Shown: piece by piece, positions 25,918-33,911 of the stretch
How the letters are laid out: each line of letters starts with the position of its first letter
How positions within the stretch are numbered: the stretch's first letter is position 1
Assembly (NCBI GenBank): GCA_019418605.1
Contig: DYBN01000036.1
Location: forward strand, 1-64,000
Direction: 5' to 3'
Source of the DNA: Sutterella sp.
GTDB lineage: Bacteria; Pseudomonadota; Gammaproteobacteria; Burkholderiales; Burkholderiaceae_F
DNA length: 64,000 nucleotides
Position numbers and translations under genes: made by a program
Notes under the pieces: generated by a model
Databases searched by the model: none
The model's input: only the letters and a program-made list of their open reading frames with translations
Told to the model about the DNA's origin: nothing

Positions 25918-26604
25918 TTACACTCCTTTCTTGACGATGGGGATGTAGCGCAGCGACGGCTTCGTGCCGAGTTCCGGACGAATGCGCACGGAATCCTTCA
26001 CGGCGAGCAGGCGGCTCACATACGACTTCGGGTCATTGATGTCGCCGAAGACGAGCGCGTCGTACTTGCAGCTCTCCACGCAGGCGGGCTGCTGCTGCTT
26101 CTCGAGCCTGGTGTGCAGGCAGAAGTCGCAGTTGTCGGCCGCCTTCGTTTCCTCGTTGATAAAGCGCGCGTTGTAGGGACAGGCCACGATGCAGTACTTG
26201 CAGCCCACGCACTTCGAAGCGTCCATCGTCACGATGTTGGTCTTCGGATCGCGGTGTGCGGCGCCCGTCGGGCAGACGGTCACGCACGGGGCGTTCTCGC
26301 ACTGCTGGCAGGAGACGCGCACGTAGCGGCGATCGGGCTGATAGCCGCGCGCACCTTCGATCTTGTCGCCCTGCAGCTCCATGAGCAGACGCGAGCGGCC
26401 TTGCGGCAGCTTGTTCGTCTCATTGCAGGCGTCCCTGCAGTCGCGGCAGCCGACGCACTTGTTCTGGTCAAAGACCATCACATAGTGAGGCTGTTTGCCG
26501 TCGCCCGATTTTCCGCCCGTTCCGCACCCGGCAAGGGGCAGCACGAGCAGCGAGCCGGCACCGGCACCTAGGAGAAATCTTCTCCTGTCGATTCTTTCGC
26601 TCAC
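25918..26604 (-). CDS. mccC: Four-cluster ferredoxin-like periplasmic electron carrier (MccC-like)
   Basis: 228 residues from the GTG at 26602-26604, with GGAG 8-9 bases upstream; the longer ATG reading to 26706 runs into the TPR gene and lacks a ribosome site. A Tat signal (DRRRFLLGAG) is followed by LAGC, so it may be a Tat-exported lipoprotein. Four [4Fe-4S] motifs are visible: CVGCRDCRDAC, CQQCENAPC with CPTG, CVGCKYCIVACP, and CDFC with CVESC. It takes electrons from the NrfD subunit and passes them to the multihaem reductase MccA. Close to NrfC in architecture. Confidence 0.9.
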   Translation of the reverse strand: MSERIDRRRFLLGAGAGSLLVLPLAGCGTGGKSGDGKQPHYVMVFDQNKCVGCRDCRDACNETNKLPQGRSRLLMELQGDKIEGARGYQPDRRYVRVSCQQCENAPCVTVCPTGAAHRDPKTNIVTMDASKCVGCKYCIVACPYNARFINEETKAADNCDFCLHTRLEKQQQPACVESCKYDALVFGDINDPKSYVSRLLAVKDSVRIRPELGTKPSLRYIPIVKKGV

Positions 26605-26662
26605 ATTTGTTCTCCAACTGACGCACCGCGGTGCTTGTTTCAAAGCGCCCGCGAAGCGCCGA

Positions 26663-27316
26663 TTAATCTTGCTGTCGAGCCCTCGATTCGGCATTGGCAA
26701 TGGCATTGCGCAGGGCTCTTTCCTGCGCGGGGGCCGCTTGGGAATCCAAAAGCAGCCGCCACTGGGCGATCGCCTCGGAGTAGCGCGCGTTTAAAAACGC
26801 GTCCTGTCCAAGGAGCATGCGCGTGCGCACCTCAAGCTTGTTGAGCGCGAGCGCCTGATCGGCCGCGGCCTGCGCCTCGGGCGACATCCGCCGCCCGTCG
26901 CGGTAGTAGGCCGCGTAGGCGATGCGCCCGTAGAGGTCCGCGCTGGGACCGGCGAGCTCAAGCGCCTCGCGATAGGCTTCAAGCGCCTGTGCATAGAGCC
27001 CCGCCTTGAGCTGCGCTTCGGCAAGCGCAACTTGCGCGGGAGCGCTTTTTGGCGCCATCTTCACGCGCCGCTGCGCCTGGCCGATCTCGGCTGTCATGAG
27101 GTAGCCGACGTCGCGGTCAACTTCCCTCACGTCCCAGTCCGACCAGTGCCCGAGCTTGGCGTAGCCCGCTGCGCTCAGCGCAACGATCACCCCCGCAAAG
27201 ACGACGGTAAACGCCCCGCGCCCGGGCGCGGCGCTGCGGTGCCTGCGCCAGTAGAGCGCGAGCACGGCGGCAGGCACCAGACTGCCGGCAGCCAATAGCA
27301 GCGTCATTGCGTTCAT
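26663..27316 (-). CDS. CcmI/NrfG-like TPR protein for cytochrome c maturation
   Basis: 217 residues: two N-terminal membrane segments (about 5-23 and 36-52), then a periplasmic domain with tetratricopeptide repeats (APAQVALAEAQLKAGLYAQALEAYREAL, then a second unit, then DAFLNARYSEAIAQWRLLL). This layout is that of CcmI or NrfG, which bind the C-terminus of apocytochromes and present them to CcmF/CcmH. With the CcmF and CcmH-like genes of the same locus it completes an NrfEFG-like lyase. It lies between the FKBP gene and the ferredoxin gene. Confidence 0.78.
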   Translation of the reverse strand: MNAMTLLLAAGSLVPAAVLALYWRRHRSAAPGRGAFTVVFAGVIVALSAAGYAKLGHWSDWDVREVDRDVGYLMTAEIGQAQRRVKMAPKSAPAQVALAEAQLKAGLYAQALEAYREALELAGPSADLYGRIAYAAYYRDGRRMSPEAQAAADQALALNKLEVRTRMLLGQDAFLNARYSEAIAQWRLLLDSQAAPAQERALRNAIANAESRARQQD

Positions 27317-27375
27317 TTCGTCGTCCTCACGGCGCTTTTATTTCAAAAGAGCCTCCTTGCGCCATATCCCCGCTT

Positions 27376-28143
27376 TTACTTGTGGGGATTGACCATGCCC
27401 TCGAGGTTTGCTCCGCCGAAGTTCTGATGAGCTCCGACCTTGTCAACCTTGACCAACTCAAGATCAAACACGAGAACCGATTCCGGCGGAATCTGCCCGG
27501 CGCCGTCCGCACCGTAGGCGAGCGCGGCGGGGATCGTGAAGCGATAGCGCGACCCCTGCGGCATCAGGCGGATGCCTTCTTCAAGGCCCGGAATGATGGT
27601 CATGAGAACAAAACGCGCGGGCTCCTTCGTCTGGTAGGTGTCTTCAAACACCGTGCCGTCGATGAGCTTGCCCACGTAGTTGACCGTCACGACGTCCTCG
27701 GTCTTGGCCTGCGGGCCCGTTCCCTTCTTGAGGACTTCGTACTGCAGGCCGCTCTTGGTGACGACCACGCCCTTTTTGCGGGCGTTCTCTTCAAGATAGG
27801 CCTTGGCCTTGGCCGAATTCTCGGCGGCGACGGCCTTCTTTTTCTCGTCAAAAAGCTTGTTGAGCGTTTCGGCGCGCGTGTTGAGGAACTTCAGCACGTC
27901 GTCGTCGGAGAGCTGGCTTTTGCCGCGCAGCGCTTCTTCAAAGCCCTGCACCACAAGATCCATGTTCACCGGCGCACCGAGCTCGGTCTGCTTGAAGATC
28001 TGATCGGAGAGGTAGTTGCCCACCGAGGCGCCCACGCTGTAGGACTCCTTGTCCTGCTGGGTCTGAAGGGAAGCGGCAAAGGCCGTCGACCCGGCAAGGA
28101 GCGCCGCACAGGCGCACAGCACGATTTTCTTCATGTCGGTCAT
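27376..28143 (-). CDS. mccB: Periplasmic FKBP-type peptidyl-prolyl isomerase (MccB-like)
   Basis: 255 residues. Several close ATGs exist (28146, 28143, 28134) and none has a strong ribosome site, so the start is uncertain by four residues. A Sec signal peptide is followed by a Mip/FkpA-type helical dimerisation region (SYSVGASVGNYLSDQI) and a C-terminal FKBP domain (VVTVNYVGKLIDGTVF, MPQGSRYRFTIPAALAYG). A peptidyl-prolyl isomerase gene, mccB, follows mccA in Wolinella, and a role in folding MccA is likely. Confidence 0.87.
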   Translation of the reverse strand: MTDMKKIVLCACAALLAGSTAFAASLQTQQDKESYSVGASVGNYLSDQIFKQTELGAPVNMDLVVQGFEEALRGKSQLSDDDVLKFLNTRAETLNKLFDEKKKAVAAENSAKAKAYLEENARKKGVVVTKSGLQYEVLKKGTGPQAKTEDVVTVNYVGKLIDGTVFEDTYQTKEPARFVLMTIIPGLEEGIRLMPQGSRYRFTIPAALAYGADGAGQIPPESVLVFDLELVKVDKVGAHQNFGGANLEGMVNPHK

Positions 28144-28292
28144 CATTGCGTGTTGTTCTTTTGTTTTGCGACAAAGCGCTCCCTCAGCCGCTCCCAAAAA
28201 TCAAAGGGAGCGCAAACGCCAAAGAGCTCCTTGTCTTCTCGTTTTCAAGCAAATTCAATGGGACTTGCCCGCCTGGGACGGTGCCCGAAGCG

Positions 28293-28730
28293 CTACGGGC
28301 GCTCGAACTTGTGCCCGGAGAGCTTCCAGCCGTAGATGCCGTCTGGCATCTGCATGACGTTGGTGTAGCCCAGCTGCATCACCTCGTAGGCGGCGATTTC
28401 GCTTGAGCTGCACAGCCTGTTGGCGCAGTAAAACACCAACGGCGCGTCCTTGTCCTCGGGCAGGAGCTTCTTCCAGTTGCCCACGTTGAAAAAGATCGCC
28501 CCCGGGATGTACCCGTCGGCCCAGATTTCCAGCGTGTTCACGTCGTAGAAGGTCACCTCGGGGCGCGCATGCAGCGCCTCGGCCTCAAAGATCGAGATCT
28601 GATGCACGGCCTGGCTGTAGACCGGCGCCTCTTCAATGGGCGCGTCTCCCCCGGCAAAAGCCGCGGAGCAAAAACCCAGCGCCGCCGCAGCCGCGGCAGT
28701 CCGAAGCAAGCCCGTCAAATTCGCTTTCAT
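28293..28730 (-). CDS. Periplasmic rhodanese-like protein in the sulfite locus
   Basis: 145 residues with a signal peptide ending AFA (about residue 26). The rhodanese fold is recognisable from VTFYDVNTLEIWADGYIPGAI and the active-site strand VFYCANRLCSSS, where the first cysteine would be the persulfide-forming residue and a second cysteine sits five residues later. Possible roles are sulfur trafficking in the periplasm or binding of sulfide, persulfide or thiosulfate around MccA. It stands between mccA (155 bases) and the FKBP gene. Rhodaneses are not, to my knowledge, a regular part of mcc or sir operons. Confidence 0.8.
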   Translation of the reverse strand: MKANLTGLLRTAAAAAALGFCSAAFAGGDAPIEEAPVYSQAVHQISIFEAEALHARPEVTFYDVNTLEIWADGYIPGAIFFNVGNWKKLLPEDKDAPLVFYCANRLCSSSEIAAYEVMQLGYTNVMQMPDGIYGWKLSGHKFERP

Positions 28731-28885
28731 GATTCCTTCGTTGGTTGTATTCGGCCCGCATCGCCTTTGAAAGATTTAACCCTCCGGGGACCCGGGCGGA
28801 AAAGCTTTGTCTCTTTGCCGCATCCGGGTCCCGTCAGGGCCGGAGATGTGTGCCGACAGCGGTTGATGTCAAGCCGCAGAGGAAA

Positions 28886-30940
28886 TTACTTGGTTTCCTT
28901 CTTGGCTTCGACGAGCGGGAAGTCGCCCTTGTCGAGGATCATCTGCGCCTGCGTGAGATAGGCGTTGGCCGTCTCGGCGCGAAGCTTCAGATACTCGGGA
29001 GCGTGCACGCCCCAGGAGCCGTCCTTCTCGAGCTGCGTGGTGATGTCCTTGGACTTGTCAAGGAGCATGAGGATCTGGGTCTTGGCTTCAACCGGGACCT
29101 TCGTCACTTCAAGCAGCTTCATGATGCGTTCCTGGCTTGCAACGGCAGCCTTGTAGCCGTCCTTGACCGGGTTCTGCCATTCGACGACTTCGTCGTAGAT
29201 CTGCTGCTGATCGGTGTACTGCAGACCCTTTTCGAGCTCGGAGAGGAAGGCGCTGTGGCAGCCCTTGTTGTTGACCACGCCCTGCTCGGCGTTGGCCGTA
29301 CGGGCGCAAGACCACATCAGGTCAAGGTAGCCGTGACCTTCGTCATCGCGGGCAATGTGCCAGCCCTTGGAATTCGAAGCGCGCGACTGGCCTTCGGCCG
29401 GGTTCATCATCTTGGCCTTCGGATCGACCTTGATGTTCCAGAGGTGAGAACGACGCACGGCGTCAAAGCCTGCCATGTCGGGACGCTGGATGGCCGTGAA
29501 GTTCTCGCAGCTCATCGTAAACGGCATATGGCAGTCGATGCAGTCGATGTCGGCATGGGTCTTGGTCTGGGCCACGACGTCAGCCTGCGTCTCATGGCAA
29601 TCCTGGCAGGTCTTGCGGATGGCGGGCTTGGTGTAGTAGCTCTTCCAGTCGTTGGAGGTGACTTCATGCGGATCGTGGCAGGTGACGCAGCGCATGCCCT
29701 TTTCATAGTGCTTGGACATCATGAGCTGCGAGCCTTCGGTACCGCACGACGGGCAGGAAGACTTGGTCTTGACGTTGAAGCCCTTCTCGAGCTTGCCCTG
29801 AGCGGCCGGATTCTGCAGGTCGCTTTCAACGAAGTTCGAGCGCTGGTGGCAGCGTTCGCAGTTGGTCTGGAAGCCGTTGCTCTCGGCGCCGATCAAGTGG
29901 CCGCCCGCACCGTGGCATTCCTCGCAGGCGATGCCGCGGGAGATGGTGTGCTTCTGCAGCTCCTTCGGATTGCCCAAAGCGGCGAAGAACTCGTCCTTCG
30001 TCTTGAAGTCAAACTTGAAGGCGTGGCAGACCTCGCAGTAGGAGCTCGCCGGCTGGAACAGGAATTCCTTTTCAAAGGAGGAGCCGTAGCTCGTCATGCC
30101 CCACTGGTGGGACGCAGAGCCGCCCATGGCCTTCATGTCGGTCGGGAAGTCCGGAATCACCTTCTGGATTTCCTTGGCGCGCTCGGGGGTGAGCCACTGC
30201 GCCCAGCCGCGGGAGAACTGGTTGCCGCCGGCAACGAGCGTGCCCGTGCCGTCGCGCAGCAGACCGTCGCGGATGTGATAGGCGCCGCGCACGAGCCAGG
30301 CGTCGATGTAGCCGTACTTCGTGCGGGGAGTACCCACCGTGGCGTAGATCACGTCGGGCGTGATGCCGTCGGGCAGGATCGAGGCCTGGGAGCCGTAGAG
30401 CTTCTTCTTGAGGTCGTTGTCGACTTCAGGATGTTCGCCCGGGAAGCGGATCGTCTGAGCATGACGGCTTCTCTTCCACTTTTCATACTGAATGGCGTGG
30501 CACTCGCCGCAGCGCTCCGGACCCACGAAGCGGTTCGGGAAGTCGAGGATGGACTTGGCGGCCAGACGGTACTGGCTTGCCTTCGGGCGGCCGCCCGCGA
30601 GCTGGCTGTACTTCTGCGCGTTGCCTTCGCCAAGGAACTCGGAGCCGCGGGTGGAAATCTTGTAGACGCCCTTGATGCGGCCCTCTTCGGCGTACTTGAA
30701 AACGGGATGGTTTTCAAAGAGCCACTCGAAGAGCTCCTTTTCCTGCACGATGTAGTCCTGCAGGGTGCGCACGCCGTACGTGCTTTCGGTGGTCGACGGG
30801 TTGTCGAGAATCTTCTGCGTCAGGGCGTTGAAATTTTTATTTCCCACGCCCGGAGCGTCAGCTGCCTGGGCACCGGCGGCAAACATGGCGGCCGTGCACA
30901 ACAGGGCGCCCGCCGCTGTTTTGATCATTGTTGTTGTCAT
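28886..30940 (-). CDS. mccA: Octahaem dissimilatory sulfite reductase MccA (SirA family)
   Basis: 684 residues from the ATG at 30938-30940 with AGGAG six bases upstream. A Sec signal peptide (about residues 5-27) exports it. Seven CXXCH haem motifs are visible (CGECH about 145, CEVCH 303, CEECH 340, CERCH 362, CVTCH 419, CQDCH 446, CIDCH 468) and one CX15CH motif (Cys about 545, CH 561-562), which is the signature of MccA. Cysteines in CPSCG (about 396 and 399) and MSCEN (478) are candidates for the Cu(I) site next to the active haem. The enzyme reduces sulfite to sulfide with six electrons. First gene of the locus; electrons come from MccCD. Confidence 0.95.
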   Translation of the reverse strand: MTTTMIKTAAGALLCTAAMFAAGAQAADAPGVGNKNFNALTQKILDNPSTTESTYGVRTLQDYIVQEKELFEWLFENHPVFKYAEEGRIKGVYKISTRGSEFLGEGNAQKYSQLAGGRPKASQYRLAAKSILDFPNRFVGPERCGECHAIQYEKWKRSRHAQTIRFPGEHPEVDNDLKKKLYGSQASILPDGITPDVIYATVGTPRTKYGYIDAWLVRGAYHIRDGLLRDGTGTLVAGGNQFSRGWAQWLTPERAKEIQKVIPDFPTDMKAMGGSASHQWGMTSYGSSFEKEFLFQPASSYCEVCHAFKFDFKTKDEFFAALGNPKELQKHTISRGIACEECHGAGGHLIGAESNGFQTNCERCHQRSNFVESDLQNPAAQGKLEKGFNVKTKSSCPSCGTEGSQLMMSKHYEKGMRCVTCHDPHEVTSNDWKSYYTKPAIRKTCQDCHETQADVVAQTKTHADIDCIDCHMPFTMSCENFTAIQRPDMAGFDAVRRSHLWNIKVDPKAKMMNPAEGQSRASNSKGWHIARDDEGHGYLDLMWSCARTANAEQGVVNNKGCHSAFLSELEKGLQYTDQQQIYDEVVEWQNPVKDGYKAAVASQERIMKLLEVTKVPVEAKTQILMLLDKSKDITTQLEKDGSWGVHAPEYLKLRAETANAYLTQAQMILDKGDFPLVEAKKETK

Positions 30941-31580
30941 CACAATCTCCTGATAAGACAGGCTTTCATCGGCCCCGCAATGGGGGCAAACAGAAAGCTG
31001 CCGCAGGCACGCGGTGGGTGTCCATAAGGCTGGTGCGCTGCGGCTAACTTTAAGTTTACGTTAAGGCTTCGCCTCGGTCGATCAAATCCGACAGGTTCAA
31101 TGGCCTTTCGAGCCCTTTGCGACGGTCGATTTTTCCCGTCTCTGCGGGAGATTTCCGCAGGCCGGCATGAAAATGAAGAGCCGCTTTTAAAGCCCCCGGC
31201 AGGCCCCCTTTTTCCCCTCCGGAAGGGCGCGCGCACCGCTGCCTATTTTTTGCCCGCGCAAGTTGAAAAAAGTGATGGCGGATCAGCTCTCCGGGCGGAC
31301 TTGCGCCTTCGGGTGCTTTGGTGGGAAAAGAGCAAAAAGGCTTTCTTTGGGACCTTAAAAAGAAGCGCCGGGGCCTTCCCGCGCCTCACGCATTTTTGAC
31401 CTTTGCGCGCGCCCCTTTTTGCCCTGCCCGCGGGGCGGCGTTTTCCCTACCTAAGGGACTTCCCTTAATTCTCTTTGCCTACTGTAACACTTCTACAACG
31501 AACCTCGTTTTTTCCCTGATTTTCGGGGTTCTTCGAGAGTCCCGTGCCTCACAAGCAAGCTTCACGGCCCCCTTGCATGC
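30941..31580. other. Upstream region of mccA
   Basis: About 640 bases without a credible gene. The mcc promoter must lie here. A short palindrome AACTTTAAGTT occurs at 31046-31056, about 105 bases before the mccA start, with TTAACGTAAACT beside it. I see no clear FNR box or sigma54 promoter. Confidence 0.5.
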
Positions 31581-31624
31581 AAAAAAAAGCCCTCCATCCG
31601 GCTTAAAGAGCGGACAAAGGGCTT
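31581..31624 (-). terminator. Rho-independent terminator of the flavocytochrome gene
   Basis: On the minus strand AAGCCCTTTGTCCG pairs with CGGATGGAGGGCTT (G-U pairs included) and is followed by eight T residues. It lies about 130 bases after the flavocytochrome stop and prevents transcription from running into the mcc promoter. A second GC hairpin (GGCCCGC/GCGGGCC) lies nearer the stop at about 31707-31731. Confidence 0.75.
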
Positions 31625-31751
31625 GGTAGAAATAAAGGCGCAAACCGAGGGCCCCTGCAGAGGCCCGGAGGACACCCGCCTTGATTCCTTGAAACTACTT
31701 TTTTGCGGCCCGCAGCGCTTGCGCGGGCCTCGTTTTAGTTCAGAGAGCTTT

Positions 31752-33548
31752 TTACTTCTTCTCGTTTTTCAGGCCGAGCGCGTACTGCGCGGCGTGCTCG
31801 CCGCTGCGGCGTCCGAAGACCACCGTATCGGCAATGGCGTTGCCGCCCAGACGGTTGAAGCCGTGCACGCCGCCCGTGACTTCACCGGCGGCATAAAGGC
31901 CGGGGATGGGACGGCTCTGGATGTCGAGCACCTCGCTCTCGGGCGTGATGGCAACGCCGCCCATCGTGTGATGGATACCCGGGGCCACGGCCACGGCGTA
32001 GTACGGCGCCTTTTCAACGCCCAGGGGCATGTCGGGACGCCCGAAGGCCTCGTCCTTGCCCGCCTTGCGGTAGGCGTTGTAGTTCTTCACCGTTTCAGAG
32101 AGCGTCTTGGCGTCCATGCCGCAGAGCTTGGCGAGCTCTTCAACGGTGTCGGCCTTCTTGAGCATGCCCAGGTGGTCGTACCCGCGCACCATCTTGGCCG
32201 ACTTGTACAGGTCGCTGTCAAAGACAAGCCACGCCCTCTTCTCGGGCTGGTGCAGGATCGCGTCGGAGGCACGGTCGCGCGTGGTGAGCTCGTTGACAAA
32301 GCGCGCGCCCTTGACGTTGACCATGATGGCGCCCACGCCGCGCACGGTCTCGCTGATGAGGATGCGGCTGTCAAGGCCCACCGTCGGGTGCGCCTGCACC
32401 CAGTCGATGTCGGTCATGCTCGCGCCGATGTTGAGCGCCATCGTGATGCCGTCGCCCGTGCTCGTCACATTGTTCGAGCTCGTCATGTTCTTAAACGTCG
32501 GCCGGTAGAAGGCGATCATTTCCTTGTTCTGCCCGTAGCCGCCCGTGGCGAGCACCACCGCCTTGGCGGCGATCTTGTAGTAGCCCGAGTGCTTGCCGTG
32601 CACAATGGCGCCGGCAATCTTGAAGTCCTTGTCAAGCAAAAGCTTCACGGCGCGCGAATTGACGCGGGCGCCCACGCCTTCCTTGGTGGCTTCGGCGCGC
32701 AGCACGTCGACGATGTGCGGACCGACCGTCATGCCGCCGTGCGGACGGTGCGTGCGGTCAACCGAGGCGCCGCCCGAGCGCTTGACGTCGGAGAGATCGG
32801 CTCCCATGTCTTCGAGCCACTTCACGCCCGCGGCGCTTTCTTCGGCAAGAATCTTCACAAGAGCCGGATCATTCTTGCCGCGGCCGCCCTTCATCGTGTC
32901 CTTGACGTAAAGATCAACCGTGTCCTTGACGCCCTTCTTGGCCTGCTGAGGGGTGCCAACGGCGTTAAAGCCCCCTGCAGCGAGCATCGAGTTGCCGCCC
33001 GCGTAGGAGTGCTTTTCAAGCAGCACGACCTTGGCGCCCGCGCGCTTGGCGGCGATCGCCGCATTAAGGCCCGTGGAGCCCGCGCCGATGACGAGCACGT
33101 CGACCGTCTCGCGGGGCTCGGCGGCTTCAGCCGCGGCCACGGCCTTCTCGTCGATCGAGGCGTCCCAGTTGGGAGCGGCCGGTGCATCGGCAAAAGGCAT
33201 CTTCATGTCGAACGTGTGGCAGTCGTTGCAGATCAGCTTGGGCTGGGCGTGACCGGTGTGGCAGACCGTGCAGTTGATGGGGCTGCGGTCGCTCAAGTGG
33301 CTTGCGTGCGGGTCAAAACGCTTGGACTTGTCGGCAAGCTTCTTGAAGTCGCCGTGGCAGGTCATGCACTGGCCGTTGATGGCGATTTCATCGTCGGGCA
33401 CGTTGGCCGCGGTCACGGCATTGGTGCCGTGGCAGCTCTGGCAGCCGCCCATCTTGTTGTGAAACGTTGCGAGGTCTTCGGCATAGACGGCCGTCGCGGC
33501 AAGCGACAGCAGCGCCGAGGCGACGAGTGCGCTAACGGGCTTGATCAT
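31752..33548 (-). CDS. Periplasmic tetrahaem flavocytochrome c fumarate reductase (FccA/Fcc3 type)
   Basis: 598 residues from the ATG at 33546-33548, with AGGAG upstream; the longer ORF to 33743 has no ribosome site. A signal peptide ends VYA. The N-terminal domain has four haem motifs: CQSCH, CMTCH, CTVCH and CNDCH. The FAD domain starts VLVIGAGSTGLNAAIAA and contains fumarate reductase residues known from Shewanella Fcc3: His in QAHPT, the acid-base Arg region in ELTTRDRASDAI, His in HHTMGG and Arg in GFNRLGGNAI. It is a single-protein soluble reductase that takes electrons from a membrane quinol dehydrogenase not encoded nearby. Fumarate is the best guess; related enoates are possible. Confidence 0.9.
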   Translation of the reverse strand: MIKPVSALVASALLSLAATAVYAEDLATFHNKMGGCQSCHGTNAVTAANVPDDEIAINGQCMTCHGDFKKLADKSKRFDPHASHLSDRSPINCTVCHTGHAQPKLICNDCHTFDMKMPFADAPAAPNWDASIDEKAVAAAEAAEPRETVDVLVIGAGSTGLNAAIAAKRAGAKVVLLEKHSYAGGNSMLAAGGFNAVGTPQQAKKGVKDTVDLYVKDTMKGGRGKNDPALVKILAEESAAGVKWLEDMGADLSDVKRSGGASVDRTHRPHGGMTVGPHIVDVLRAEATKEGVGARVNSRAVKLLLDKDFKIAGAIVHGKHSGYYKIAAKAVVLATGGYGQNKEMIAFYRPTFKNMTSSNNVTSTGDGITMALNIGASMTDIDWVQAHPTVGLDSRILISETVRGVGAIMVNVKGARFVNELTTRDRASDAILHQPEKRAWLVFDSDLYKSAKMVRGYDHLGMLKKADTVEELAKLCGMDAKTLSETVKNYNAYRKAGKDEAFGRPDMPLGVEKAPYYAVAVAPGIHHTMGGVAITPESEVLDIQSRPIPGLYAAGEVTGGVHGFNRLGGNAIADTVVFGRRSGEHAAQYALGLKNEKK

Positions 33549-33911
33549 CTCGATGTCTCCTGTCCGGGGTTTGAGCGGCAAAGAGCCGCGCCCTGAAGGC
33601 GATCCGGGGGCTCCCGGCGCTCTTTTGGAGGGAGCGCCTGCGCTTTTAAGGAAAAAGCGCCGCGGCAAATCTATTTTTTGCCGGCGGCGGTTTCCCGCGG
33701 ACTCAAACCGTGTTGTCTTGTGCTTTGAGGAAAAAGGCGTCAAAAGAAAAGCCCGCCGCTTGCTTTAAGGGAAGGCCGGCGCGGGTTTTGCCCCGGCCTT
33801 TGGAATCGGTCAAGCTTCTTTGACGGACAGGAGTTTATGCGTAAAGAGATGCGCCTCAGTTGACAGGAGTCAATGCGAAATTTCTTTATATTTCAAAGTT
33901 TTGAAGCCTTA
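33549..33911. other. Promoter region of the flavocytochrome gene
   Basis: About 360 bases between the flavocytochrome start and the double-HTH gene stop. It holds the repeat pair listed at 33826-33877 and a GC stem around 33755-33805 (GGCCGG/CCGGCC type). The minus strand reads TTGACT just inside the second repeat, a possible -35 box. No gene is supported. Confidence 0.5.
33826..33877. repeat. Two 16-base direct repeats upstream of the flavocytochrome gene
   Basis: GACAGGAGTTTATGCG (33826-33841) and GACAGGAGTCAATGCG (33862-33877) differ at two positions and are 36 bases apart. The second copy is part of a TTGAC-AGGA-GTCAA dyad. On the plus strand each copy reads like a ribosome site plus ATG, opening peptides of 8 and 17 codons (first: MRKEMRLS), but no gene follows on that strand. 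A tandem operator is the simpler reading. Confidence 0.5.

Noticed and set aside
28745..31027. 760-residue plus-strand ORF opposite mccA
   Set aside because: It is the complementary-frame shadow of a clear octahaem cytochrome gene and has no family resemblance. Similar long antisense ORFs opposite the flavocytochrome, argS, the lyase and the porin were rejected for the same reason.
31707..31731. GC hairpin after the flavocytochrome stop as its terminator
   Set aside because: On the minus strand it is followed by A residues, not T; the hairpin at 31581-31624 with eight T residues is the better terminator.
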